Shown one piece after another: positions 21,945 to 32,774 of a DNA stretch of 64,000 bases (its first letter is position 1; each line of letters opens with the position of its first letter). A program made the translations under genes and the position numbers. The stretch is from positions 62,001-126,000 of the forward strand of contig NJPS01000033.1 in the NCBI GenBank assembly GCA_002946415.1, given 5' to 3'. The notes beneath the pieces are model-generated. The model ran no database searches. It worked only from the letters and a program-made list of their open reading frames with translations, and had not been told where the DNA came from. This DNA is from Rutstroemia sp. NJR-2017a BVV2 (taxonomy: Eukaryota; Ascomycota; Leotiomycetes; Helotiales; Rutstroemiaceae).

Positions 21945-24430
21945 ATGCCTTCCGAACCAATTCTACCCCCGAACCATAAAGCGCGATTACGAAGGGCAGA
22001 AAATGCTAGGAAACTCCTGGCCGGTGGACGCGCCGTGAGAGACGAATCAGACGCGGATGAGGTATCCGATGATGATAGCGATTGGGAATGGATATATGAG
22101 GAGAGCACATCTGCCGATGCAGCCCCGCAGTCGCAGACAGAAACAAAAGATGATGGCGGCGTGGCGAGCACTCGGAAACGGCGGCATACTAATGCATCCG
22201 CAGCCAAGAGAATCATTGGAGCAAAACATGGGAGATTTGTCTGCAAGATCGCGGACTGTGTTCTAATAAACAATGGCACTTCCAACACCGATTGGGTCGG
22301 CGTTATCTGGGGCTTCCGGGAGGATGAGGATTATGAGGAGGGCGATATCATGAAAGCTCAAGTCTGGTGGTTTACCAGTGAGAAGGATATTCACAGCAAG
22401 CTCAGAAAACGCGCCGACTTCCTCGAAGTATGCTCCTCTTCCTGACTGTGCCATTGCAACATTTCTGACGTCCCGCAGAACGAACTCTATATAACCTCAG
22501 ATATCGACTATATTCCTGTGAATTCGATCAATGGCATAGCAACCATATTGTCCGAAGCAGCCTTCAAAAGTAGATTTCCTACAGGCAAGATTCCAAGAAA
22601 GAGGAAAGAATATGGGAAGACATTCATCTGCCGCAGAGGACTACACCTGAAATCAGTCACATATACAGACGAATTTGTGTGGGAAGATGAATATCATAAG
22701 ACGGAAGAAGATGTTTCGAAGTTAATCAAGAGGATCGAGGATTGCATTCCGTCCAGCAAGAGAAGGACAAGTGTGTTGCCTCGTAAAAAGGGCGGAGATG
22801 AAGACGCAGATCCAGAATCGGAGAGTGAGCTGTCAGAGGTTGATGAAGAAATACTGAAGACGCCGCGGAAAAAGCAAAAGACAAGCAATGTTACGACTCC
22901 TCGAAAGCCTCGTACTCCTTCAAAATTGCTCACGCCAAGTCACAAAAGGTCCGTTTTCCAGAAGTTCGTATTAGGATAAGGACTCTCTTGCTAACACTCT
23001 TTAAAGAATAGTAGTTAAGAAACCCCTCGAATTCACCCCCCTAGGAACCCGCTTCCTCGACTCCTCTGCAAATGCCTCTCCGTTCCAAACTGCACGTTCC
23101 CGTCTCCATGTTTCCTCTGTTCCCGATACTCTTCCTTGCAGAGAAGAAGAATTCTCTTCCGTCTATACACATCTAGCAGCCGCCATCACAGAAGGCACTG
23201 GCTCTTGTATCTACATATCAGGTACACCGGGAACTGGAAAAACTGCAACTGTTCGAGAAGTGGTTGCCCAGCTCAACGCTTCTGTTCTTGCAGATGAGTT
23301 AGATCCCTTCATATTCGTCGAAATCAACGGTATGAAAGTGACCGACCCTCATCAATCGTACTCTCTTCTCTGGGAAGCCTTGAGAGGTGACCGTGTAAGT
23401 CCAAGTCATGCACTGGATTTGCTAGAAAGAGAATTCAACACGCCATCTCCTAGAAGAGAACCATGTGTGGTCCTGATGGACGAGCTAGACCAACTTGTCA
23501 CTAAGAACCAAAGTGTTATGTATAATTTTTTCAACTGGCCCGGTCTGCGCCACTCCAAACTCATCGTCCTTGCGGTAGCCAATACTATGGACTTGCCTGA
23601 GCGTACGCTCTCCAACAAAATCTCTTCTCGTCTCGGTATGTTATGCAGTCTTTTCATCATTCTATACTTCTTTGCCGTCAAAGTCAGCTCACTAACTTCC
23701 ATACACAGGTCTCACCCGTATCACCTTCCCCGGCTACACCCACGACCAACTACAAACCATCATAACCTCCCGCCTCACCGACGTCCCCGCTCATCTCATC
23801 CACCCCGACGCCATCCAATTCGCTTCTCGCAAAGTTGCCTCCGTATCCGGCGACGCCCGCCGCGCGCTCGACATCTGCCGTCGCGCAGTCGAACTCGCCG
23901 AAGCCGAGGCCGAAGCTCTTTCCATTCCCAACACCCCGTCCAAAACCCCTGGCCGCGAGGACAAAAAGGGGAAAGGCATAGTATCTATCGCCACTATCAA
24001 AAAAGCAATCAACGAAGCGACAACCAGCCCGCTGCAACATTATCTGCACGCACTACCGCTAGTGACGAAAATCTTCCTCGCGGCGCTGGTGTTGCGGTTG
24101 AGGAGGTCGGGCACGGGAGAATGCTTGTTGGGGGAGGTGTTGGATGAGGCGAAGAGGATGGCGAAGTTGGATACGTCGGGGTTGGTGGTGGGGTTTTTGC
24201 TTGCGGGCAGTGGGAATACTAATACGAAAGGTGGTGTGCTTGGGAAAGGAGCAAGAGTGGCGGGGATAGGGGAGGCGGCGATGGAGCTCACGGAGGCGGG
24301 GGTGATAGGGGTGGAGCTAAGGAAGGCGGAGAGGATGGGGAAGGTTAGGTTGGGGATTGGAGAGGAGGATGTCAAGGTAGCTTTTCAGCATGATCCGGAG
24401 ATTAAGGGGTTGGGGTTTACGCTTAATTGA
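21945..24430 (+). CDS. ORC1: Origin recognition complex subunit 1
   Basis: Four exons (21945-22427, 22479-22948, 23007-23635, 23709-24430) encode 767 residues. A BAH domain spans about residues 88-220 (RFVCKIADCVLI, WVGVIWGFREDEDYEEGD, NELYITSDIDYIPVNSI). A basic Ser/Thr-Pro-rich linker follows (ILKTPRKKQKTSN, TPRKPRTPSK). The AAA+ ATPase module has Walker A GTPGTGKT at 390-397 and Walker B VVLMDELD at 472-479, with sensor-type VLAVANTMDLPER and arginine-containing SGDARRALDICRRA. The C-terminus is winged-helix-like. Orc1 is the ATP-binding subunit of the complex that marks replication origins and loads the MCM helicase in the nucleus. Intron 2 has a weak donor (GTCCGT) but restores SHKRIVVKKP. 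It converges on prp46. Confidence 0.93.
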
Positions 24431-24744
24431 GGGAGGGGATGAATGAATGGATATGAATATAGACGCGGACGGGCAGATGATACTTGTATAAATAGACGGA
24501 TATCCCATATTAGAACGTAAAGCACAGGTTTAGGGAGTAGGTTGGTAGACAGATATCAATACGGCATCAAGTTGTAAATGATAATATTCGAGGCTGCACG
24601 GTTTGCCTTCTGCTATTATTTCATGTCTTAGAACGCCAGTTCGCCTTCCCTATGCCATCGTGATGCCCTTTACCATCCAAGCCTTTCATTTTCACAATTT
24701 GTAGTGTACAGTACAGTCGCCGCAGAGGTATCAATCAAAGAAAT
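24431..24744. other. Convergent intergenic spacer
   Basis: 314 bp between the convergent ORC1 and Prp46 stop codons. No gene seen. Confidence 0.45.
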
Positions 24745-26271
24745 CTAAAACTTGTGTCGTCCCAGCGTAGGCTTCCATTCCAGAGGGTGTGTCTCGGGTG
24801 TTGCGAGCTCATCTTGCTTCCATACTTTGACTGTAAGAAACATCATGTTAGCACCACATTGAAATCCAAAGAACTCGAGGAAAGAAGAAGGGAAGAGAAA
24901 CATACTAGTCTTATCCGCCTCGCCCGTAATCAACCGCAACCCCGTGCGATCAAACAACGACGTAAAAATGCCCGACTCCGCATCCAGCGACCCCGGCTGC
25001 GCTGTCGTATCCAGCGCCTGGTAGCGATGGCCCGTCTTCCAGTCCCAAAACGACATCGACCCATTGTCGCCGCCGGAAAACAACACATTATCCTCATTGA
25101 CGCTCAGCGTGTTCACAATCGCATTGTGCCCGTCGAAATTCTGCATGAATGCTCCCTCGGGGCATTTCCACTGCTTGATGCTGCCGGCGCTGCCACTGGC
25201 GAAGGTGAATTCTTTGGGGTGCACGGTGAGTGCCCGAACGCCTTTTTTGTGATGCGTTAGGACGCCCATGCTTTTTCCTGCGGCGAGATCCCATAGTCGG
25301 ACGGTGGAGTCCAGGGAGCTGGTTATCACTTGCGGGTCGACTTCTTGGCATTTGAGGTCGCTGACGGTTCCTTTGTGGCCGCTTAATACGTGGATGTTAC
25401 TCCGTGTTCGCATATCCCACACTCTGGCGACACCATCTCTTCCGCCCGTCACTAGCACATCGAGTGTAGGGTGCAGACTGAGCGTATACACTCCGCTCAA
25501 ATGTCCATGGTAATGCCGAATCACCTTGTTCGTCTCCAAGTCCCAACACTTGACCATCTTGTCCTCTCCACAACTAAACAGATACGGATGCCTTGGACTC
25601 ACTGCCAGCCCCCGAACAGTGGATATATGACCCGTTAAAGTCAGTTTCAGCCCGCCTGTCGCAAGATCCCAGATCTTGATCGTCCGGTCCCCAGCTCCAG
25701 ACGCAAACCACTTATTATCGGGCTCAACAGCAAGCGCGCGCACCCAGCCTAAGTGTCCAGATATCACGCGCATCAGTTTCCACGGTGCGTGCCATTCTGG
25801 TTTAGGCTGAACGAAATTCTGTTTACGGACGAGAGAGCTGGAGGGAAGATTTGATTGCACGGTCGGCCCGTTGGCATTGGGTGGTGTGTCTTTGCCGCGG
25901 ATTATAAGACTGGTGCTAGCTGATCCTGGACCTCCTCCGGGAGTGTTCTCGTTCCGAGATGGTATGCCTTCGATCATTTTCACGGTGCGAGTGTCGGCTG
26001 CGCTGTCGTCGGCAGAGGGCTGCACTTTGGCTTTCTTGCGCCGGTTTCCTGCCGCGGCGGCTTGTTTCGCGGCGAGTGCTGGGGGGAGCTCGCGCACATG
26101 GTCGTATTCGGCGTGCACACGGCCGACGAGGGAGAGTCGTTCTGCGGGCTCGGTGGATTGGGGATCTGGGAGGGAGGTGGTTTCTGTGAAGAGGGAGCGG
26201 GTTCGTTTGGCGTTTTGTTTGATGAGGGTTTGTATTTGCTCTTGCTGAGGAGGGGAAACTGCGGCGGCCAT
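24745..26271 (-). CDS. PRP46: Pre-mRNA splicing factor Prp46 (PLRG1), WD40
   Basis: Two exons on the minus strand, 26271-24906 and 24830-24745, give 483 residues. The N-terminal third is Ala/Lys-rich and poorly ordered. From about residue 155, after the [19 protein letters not shown] entry, there are seven WD40 blades such as [44 protein letters not shown] and [15 protein letters not shown]. The last blade is completed by splicing, EADKT to IKVWKQDE. Prp46/PLRG1 is a core member of the Prp19-associated (NTC) complex that stabilises the activated spliceosome. The 75-nt intron (24831-24905) is a multiple of three with no stop, so an unspliced reading looks like a 25-residue insertion in the last blade. 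The ATG at 26271 is the first in frame. Confidence 0.92.
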   Translation of the reverse strand: MAAAVSPPQQEQIQTLIKQNAKRTRSLFTETTSLPDPQSTEPAERLSLVGRVHAEYDHVRELPPALAAKQAAAAGNRRKKAKVQPSADDSAADTRTVKMIEGIPSRNENTPGGGPGSASTSLIIRGKDTPPNANGPTVQSNLPSSSLVRKQNFVQPKPEWHAPWKLMRVISGHLGWVRALAVEPDNKWFASGAGDRTIKIWDLATGGLKLTLTGHISTVRGLAVSPRHPYLFSCGEDKMVKCWDLETNKVIRHYHGHLSGVYTLSLHPTLDVLVTGGRDGVARVWDMRTRSNIHVLSGHKGTVSDLKCQEVDPQVITSSLDSTVRLWDLAAGKSMGVLTHHKKGVRALTVHPKEFTFASGSAGSIKQWKCPEGAFMQNFDGHNAIVNTLSVNEDNVLFSGGDNGSMSFWDWKTGHRYQALDTTAQPGSLDAESGIFTSLFDRTGLRLITGEADKTSMFLFPSSFLEFFGFQCGANMMFLTVKVWKQDELATPETHPLEWKPTLGRHKF

Positions 26272-26722
26272 TTTTCGTGAGGAGTTGGACAAGGAATTGG
26301 TTAATGGGGAGCACGCGTGGATTTGGAGATGGTGAAATTTAATCGCGATGCGATAAAGCTTCAGAATAATTTGTGTGGCCGCTTTAAGGTCACATATTGC
26401 CGTTGTAAGATCTACGTAATCTGATGGCAGCGCAACAACTTCCGGTAAATATCTATTTCTCTTTGTACAAACTAGTCTTGCTTTCCTATTCTTGAAGAAG
26501 AGACTTGATTTCCAGACCTCGACTCAATTTGACCAACAAATTCCTACAGTGTGAAGAATTCCATAGATTTGACCCGCTTGCCACCTTTTTCCCCATCAAC
26601 CTCAGGTTCTAGAGTCCAGGCTTCCTCATCAACGCCATCACTCAAAGCAAAGAGAAACCTATATCATCCCCAACTCTTCCAACTAAACCAAGCAATAACC
26701 CCCTCATTCTACTTCCCACAAA
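26272..26722. other. Divergent promoter region
   Basis: 451 bp between the start codons of prp46 and nas6, which must share this space for their promoters. No gene seen. Confidence 0.45.
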
Positions 26723-27860
26723 ATGGAGAAACCATCTGAAGATAAATTCGCGATCCACGCCGCCTGTCGCGAAGGGAAAAGTAAGACTACACTACCCCTC
26801 CCTTCATCTACAAATAGGACCTCACTAACTTGAGCGTAGCAACGATTGTGGAATCACTTCTCAACGTACGAATCCTTCATTTCCTACAATGGTGATGAAA
26901 GATGAGTAGTACTCACAAAAACCCAGGCTAACCCCAAACTCGCGGCGCTGAAAGACGATGATGAGCGATTACCGATTCATTGGGCGGTTTCGTATAATCA
27001 TCTTGATATTGTGATTTTGCTTTCGTCGTTGAAAGGATTTGATCCTGATGTTCAGGTATGTCGGTCTAACTCTCTGGATTAAGGAAAGATTAAGTTCGAT
27101 TGAGGAAGGTATTGATGCGGGTCACAGGATGGCTCGGGTTGGACGCCACTTATGATTGCTGTCAGTTTGAAGGAGGGTGATGATATCGTTGAGTTATTAT
27201 TGAAGAAGGAGGCGGACGTTAATGCAAAGAGTATGTCTCCTTAATTTCTCTTTGTACTACTACTGATCAGTGCATGTAGATTTCAGCAGCCAGGTACTAC
27301 TCAAAACTCTTTTATTGTTGGCAAAGCAATCATCTGATATGTAAACAGACTGCCCTTCATTTCTCCACGTCCAAAAACAACCTCCCTATTACCAAACTGC
27401 TGCTCTCCCAAAATCCACCGGCATCATGCAGAGTTAAGGATAAACGTGGCCAATATGCTATTCATCGCGCAGCAGCTATTGGTTCCACGCCACTGGTTGA
27501 GCTGCTACTAAAGAACAAGAGCCCGCTGAACGCAACCGACGTTGCAGGGCAGACTCCTCTTCATCATGCTGTAGCTGAGGGGCATGGTGAGTTCTTCTTC
27601 TATTGAAAGCTCTGATTTTGTAGGCTTTTCAGGTAACGGCTGACTGGACATGCACATAGGTGATACGGCCGTAGCACTTCTTAAGGCAGGAGCTGAAACG
27701 GATAAGAAAGACGTAGACGGCCTTTTGGCATTAGATCTTGCGCCAGATAAACAGGCTCGTTTCCCAATCCTTTGATGTTGTATACTTCATGAAGGCTAAC
27801 GTTCACTAGGTGAAAAAGTACATTGTTCAGATGGCTGAAATGGAGGGAATTGATCTATAG
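26723..27860 (+). CDS. NAS6: Ankyrin-repeat proteasome assembly chaperone Nas6 (gankyrin/PSMD10)
   Basis: Eight exons (26723-26780, 26840-26865, 26927-27055, 27128-27230, 27280-27293, 27349-27586, 27660-27754, 27810-27860) give 237 residues, the size of yeast Nas6 and human gankyrin. Ankyrin repeats are visible throughout: RLPIHWAVSYNHLDIVILL, GWTPLMIAVSLKEGDDIVEL, QTALHFSTSKNNLPITKLL, GQYAIHRAAAIGSTPLVELL and GQTPLHHAVAEGHGDTAVAL. The ending KKYIVQMAEMEGIDL is Nas6-like. The family chaperones assembly of the 19S proteasome base by binding the ATPase Rpt3. Exon 5 is only 14 nt and exon 2 only 26 nt. The last intron needs a GC...AG boundary (27755-27809). If it is unspliced, the protein would end shortly after DKQ with a different tail. 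Confidence 0.85.
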
Positions 27861-28217
27861 CATAATGACGGGCGTAAAGATGAACAGAAATGAGCAACAT
27901 GATCTAATGATACCTCAATCAAGATTTCCTTTCTCCTCGTATCCTACCAGCTCTTCATTGTTCGGAGTCACGCTTCAGTCATGACAGGAAAGACGTCCAT
28001 AAGTTATGGAAGGCTACCGGAAGCAACGCGTCGTCGTCCTCGGCTCACTGTGCAGCACTTCACGTAATCATCATTTCATGATTCATGTGCTATCAATGGA
28101 ACCGAGGTGCTGGGTCTTAGTCAAGTAACTTGCTCCTCCCTACGACTATGTAATTCCTACTTGTATATTCATACTAGCAGGATCTTCGTTTACGACATTC
28201 CTTTACATAAGCTCCGC
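27861..28217. other. Convergent intergenic spacer
   Basis: 357 bp between the convergent nas6 and methyltransferase stop codons. No gene seen. Confidence 0.45.
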
Positions 28218-29806
28218 TCAAAGCGGCTTCCTCCCATAAACCACATACCTGCAAACATCAGTCAGTCGAACCTTCGATATATCCAACCGCAAACTTCATG
28301 CCACTCACATAGGGTAATAACTATGAATCCTCTTGTCCTTCAAATCCCTCTTAACATCCACAAGCATATCCGCCACCTCTATCGCACTCATCCCCAATCC
28401 CCTTGTCAACACCGCCATACTAACCGCCTCCACCGCATCTAACGAATCCATCAACGCCAGCGACCCCAAAACCTTATGTTTCTTCCCCTTCGGCCACGTA
28501 TTTCCCGGCCAATAATACACTCTCTCCACCACATCCACAAACCCTGCTTCCCGCATCCAATCCGCATAATGCGGAACACAGTGCCAATTCCGGCCAATGC
28601 GTGCCGCACCTTCAATCAGCTTCTCATTCCATCGAGATAACGCAGTGTTGTTGACTGTGCCGTCGGCAGAATGTGGTTTTAAGTACATGTCTTGCATTTC
28701 CAGGTAGCCGCCGGGGGCGAGAGACGCGAAGGCGGATTGGAATACGGAAAGATGGGACTTGAAACAGGAGAATAGGGCGCGGCCGTGGATGAGGTTGAAA
28801 TTTTGGGTGAAGGTCCAGGTGTCTTCGGCGTCGTCTACTTGAAATTTGCAGTTGGGTGGGACGCTGCAAATGAGAAGGGGTAGGGTAAGCGGGATACAGA
28901 AGGGAAGGGGTTAGTGGGTGGATGGTCTTACTATGCGGGCTGGATGGCACTGAGATCCGTTCCGATGACGGTTGCGGAGGGGTTTTGTGATGCTAGAAGG
29001 CATTATTAGGATATAGACTGATTCTCTGAGGAACGGCGTGCTGCAAGTGGGATATACCATATTCTATCGCCCATATTCCTGTACCAGTGCCAATGTCCAG
29101 GACTAACCGAGGGTCTTGAACAGGAGCAAGATGTAGCTTTCCTTCCAGAGTTACAAGAAACAGCTGGTGTTGGAGATCTACACATACATCAGTCGCCAGA
29201 CCTTCGTCCCATCAACGAGGCCAATAGTCACCCAGTCTCGATTGTTCCATCTTTCATGCAGAATTAGCAATCATCCAAAGCTCCGGATACGATTCTTACT
29301 TCATCATTTGGCAGGTAGTATTCTATCTATTGTTAGACTGAAGCCTCAATTACGGATGGGGAAGATGTCATACTCCCGGCTTTGTACTTATGGTATGTCC
29401 TTCCATTTTCCTCTACTGATTCAAGAATACTGGATCGCACTGACTCCGTTGAGGCTCTTTAAATAGATGAGTAGTGAGCATGCACTTCAGTAATCTTTCT
29501 GGCCCATTACTTACGCAAGTGATAAACCCAGAGCGGAATCACTGTCTTGCGAGTCAACCTACCGTCAGAATGTTTAGCCTTTGTGAACCACTCAAAAGTA
29601 CCTTCGGAAGCAATTACCTCTAAATTGACCGGATTATATCCATCATCATACTCATTCTCCTCATCGCGATGTTCATTCTCTCCCCGACGATCTTGCTGAG
29701 ATCGTTCGGCACCGAGTTGAAGTGGAGATCCAGAGTGCTGCTCCACCCTGGGCTCGGATAAACCAGACGAAGCCGCTGCCTTCCCGTTCCCGCTTTCATT
29801 ATCCAT
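28218..29806 (-). CDS. LaeA-like SAM-dependent methyltransferase
   Basis: Nine exons on the minus strand: 29806-29618, 29558-29515, 29456-29374, 29322-29300, 29250-29232, 29177-29058, 28992-28932, 28863-28309 and 28248-28218. They give 374 residues. The N-terminal region is polar and disordered, followed by the motif ENGRTYHKYKAGKYYLPNDE that precedes the fold in this fungal family. SAM motif I is LDIGTGTGIWAIEYG, then GTDLSAIQP, VDDAEDTW and LAPGGYLEMQDMY. The end YPMYVVYGRKPL comes from the last exon. It belongs to the large LaeA/TAM-type class I methyltransferases of fungi. Substrates are usually unknown, and this one need not be a secondary-metabolism regulator. Two microexons (23 and 19 nt) encode part of the core, and every join preserves frame. 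It is divergent from the secreted-protein gene. Confidence 0.82.
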
Positions 29807-30345
29807 TTTCTATATCGTGTCCAAGAAAATATATAAAATTACAAAAGAAACAAAGGAGAAAAAGATCTTTAAAATCAACACCTCGGACCTCCAAGAAAAT
29901 GACAGCAACATCGTCCGCGCCTAAACATTATAAAACAGCAGCCTTGCACATCAGAAAGCTCTTGGCCCACCCGAATCTGGCTGCTGTGCCCTTCTCGTGC
30001 AGATGAGGTCTACGGGTCAGGTTCCCAGTTCGGCTTGCTATCCGCTGAATCACATGTGGAGTTTCGTTCATGGGACCCTTGATTCGAGTGACTGATCGTT
30101 TTGATCTTTTCGATCTTCTTCTCAACTGATTGATAAGATAAGATCCTTTTGGGCTACGCGTCGTCGTCAGCTGCTGCGTGTGCGTACCCCAACCTTATTC
30201 GTTAATTGGTAAATTTAGGCTCCAAATAAAAAGGATATAATTCCTCGAGGCTAGCAAAGTTGAGTGGTTTTCCTTTCTTTTTTCTATTCGATTTGCTTCT
30301 TGGTTGATATTTCCGCTGGATTGCATTGCGACGGTGCTGAGATCC
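29807..30345. other. Divergent promoter region
   Basis: 539 bp between divergent start codons. No gene is supported. Confidence 0.45.
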
Positions 30346-31962
30346 ATGATGCGTTCGATTCAGATACTCGTCGCGCCGCTCCTTTTTTCTGCCGTTAGTG
30401 CGATTCCTGAACAAGCTCCTCTGTACGACGAAGTTTCTCATGGAGCTAGTATAGAGCATGCGCGTACAAATGCACCTCAGGTTTTCAATGCTCTCCATTC
30501 TTCAATGCGACAATGGGGTTCATCGTTAAAGCATAATGGAATGTCATTCTTCCCCGCTACAGTACCGGAAGGGACATTGTTCTATCATGGTACATGGAAA
30601 AAGGAGCCAGTAATTGGGACGGAGTGGTTGGCTTTTGAGATTGAGCACGCTGAAGCATTTGCTGGGCCAAGAAGAAGACCACCACCTCCAGGGAAAGGAC
30701 CAGGGAAAGGACCAGGGAAAGGACCAGGCAAAGGGCCTGGCGGTGGTCCTCCTGGTAGTCATCCTCCCGAAGGGCCTCCACATCCTTCCGATGGCAATGG
30801 AAAGGGGCCAGGATTTGGTCCATGGGGCAAGCTTGACAAAGACTTCAATAACGACTTTGAAGATGGAACTGATGATGGCCACGGTTACCTACATCAATAT
30901 CGGGCATCGCGTCCTCTATCGAAGCTCCTGTACATAGATGGTACGTCAGCAGGTAAATCAGATATGGGCACTCTCGATTCTACCGACTACATACTCCGCA
31001 ACCTAACCTCCGCATCCACCTTACCGAACAATGATTTGATTCGCGCAGCAGATCTCTGCGAAATTGGCAAGCAATGGGGAGGCATCGAGGGATTTATACG
31101 AATGGAAGCCGGCTTTGAAATCATTTTCTGCAACTTTACTGACGGTCTTGAGTTTCTTTCGGCTACGCCCCGACCAGAGACTCGACGAAATGACGAAATC
31201 AGACATTTTGAGTACATCCGAGCGGTTGGTTATAGATACCAGGGGATAGTTGGAGGACGAGCAGAAATTGACTACTCTTCCATGGTCTCTGCATTCTTCT
31301 ACCCTGTCAACCTCACCAATCCTAATCCCGATCGTTCGGAACTACCAAGAACAGTCGATCCTGCCGATAGAGAGCAACTGTTAAAAATCCGCTCTGATGT
31401 CCTATCACTATTCACTAGGGACGAGAAGCACGAAAAGATCAACTGGCAAGGCGTAGTGGATATGATCGTAACACGATACTCCGATCGTCTTCAATTCATG
31501 CTCGAGAACAGCACTTCTGAATACGGCGTTCTATCTGAACTAGTAGCGCTTCTGAATGTCTTCACAGACTACTCTCATATTGACATACCCTCTTCGATAG
31601 AGAAATGCGCAACCCATTATCTAAAACCCGTCTCTCCAAAGACCGAATCAGACCACCTAATTCACGCTGCGATCTTCGCCGTATCGTATAGAATATGCAG
31701 CACGTTGTATGAAGTACGACAGCTCTTAGAAGATGCAGAAGAAAAGGGAGTGAAGAAAGAAGCAGAAGCGAAGCAGATGATAAAGAAGTTAACAGAGTAC
31801 TTGGACTGGAGCACCTGGCTGGAGTGCGGGAAATGCGCATATGATGAAGCGTGCTATGTGGCGATGTGGCCGTTTGGTTCTCCGGTAGATCATACCTCGC
31901 CAGGGTGTGTGAAGAGAGGGGACATGGAACATAGGTTGGGATATTGGGATTATGGACATTGA
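30346..31962 (+). CDS. Secreted fungal protein with GPGK repeats, function unknown
   Basis: A single exon of 538 residues. The start at 30346 is the first in-frame ATG and opens a signal peptide (MMRSIQILVAPLLFSAVSA, predicted cleavage just before IPEQ). Conserved blocks include VPEGTLFYHGTW with GTEWLAFEIEHAEAFA, then LLYIDGTSAGKSDMGTLDS, GIEGFIRMEAGFEIIFC, and a cysteine-containing C-terminus (WLECGKCAYDEACY). Between the first two blocks is a Pro/Gly/Lys-rich linker with four GPGK-type units from a 12-bp repeat at about 30687-30738. Several N-glycosylation sequons are present (NLT, NFT, NST). I recognise this as a widespread uncharacterised family of ascomycete secreted proteins. No activity can be assigned, and the YHGT motif alone is too weak to call an ADP-ribosyltransferase fold. 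Confidence 0.8.
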   Translation: MMRSIQILVAPLLFSAVSAIPEQAPLYDEVSHGASIEHARTNAPQVFNALHSSMRQWGSSLKHNGMSFFPATVPEGTLFYHGTWKKEPVIGTEWLAFEIEHAEAFAGPRRRPPPPGKGPGKGPGKGPGKGPGGGPPGSHPPEGPPHPSDGNGKGPGFGPWGKLDKDFNNDFEDGTDDGHGYLHQYRASRPLSKLLYIDGTSAGKSDMGTLDSTDYILRNLTSASTLPNNDLIRAADLCEIGKQWGGIEGFIRMEAGFEIIFCNFTDGLEFLSATPRPETRRNDEIRHFEYIRAVGYRYQGIVGGRAEIDYSSMVSAFFYPVNLTNPNPDRSELPRTVDPADREQLLKIRSDVLSLFTRDEKHEKINWQGVVDMIVTRYSDRLQFMLENSTSEYGVLSELVALLNVFTDYSHIDIPSSIEKCATHYLKPVSPKTESDHLIHAAIFAVSYRICSTLYEVRQLLEDAEEKGVKKEAEAKQMIKKLTEYLDWSTWLECGKCAYDEACYVAMWPFGSPVDHTSPGCVKRGDMEHRLGYWDYGH

Positions 31963-32774
31963 TTTAGAAAGGAGACTTATATAATTAATTGATACCCGAG
32001 CGACTTGGCAGGTAGTGGAATGTGTTTAGACATGAGCATATACTGATGTTTAATTGATACTTCCTCTTGTCTTGAAAACATAACTGAATATCGCAGTGCA
32101 CAAGTGTATCAACTATTTCGCAAGTAGCTCCTGGTCTTGAAACAAAGATGTGCATATGAGAGGTCCGTCAGCCAATAACTTCTTCCTACTTCCCTTTCGA
32201 GTTCTCTCGGGCGTAGAACTGCAATCCGGGCGCACAAAAACTACCAATCACTGACGACGATGCTTCGCTCTTTCGGCTTTCACAAGGGAATGTGGGGGTG
32301 CACCTTTAGCCATGCGATGCGAATCGAATGAATCCATGAAACAAATATAGTACTCGATCCTCGTACAATACCTAAAACGAACAACAACTTATTCAGTGTA
32401 AAATATAAATAAAGACCAGCCGAGTGCAAAGGCTTAAACAACACCGATTCTCCTTTCCCGTCTATCTACTCCTCGGACTTCCCCCATTTGAATTGTCAGC
32501 GCCGTGAGAGAACGGCAGTCACGTCGTGCCCGCGCATCGAATAAGCAGGAACTACCAAGTAAGGATCGAAAGCCGACAGAGCGAAGCACCTGCAAGCGCT
32601 GGGTACTTAAGCCATTTCGAATCTCTCTCTATATCTCTCTTCTTCATCTATCCATACATACAATCCTACCTTCACTTTCCTTCCTGAGATTCTCTCACTT
32701 CGCCGTCCGTCACAAACATATTCGAGAAGGGAGTAACTTACCAATCCCGCACCCGAACAGAAACACCCCGCAAA
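31963..32774. other. Intergenic region
   Basis: 812 bp between two genes on the same strand. C/T-rich stretches near 32620-32700 resemble a promoter or leader of the cupin gene. No gene seen. Confidence 0.45.
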
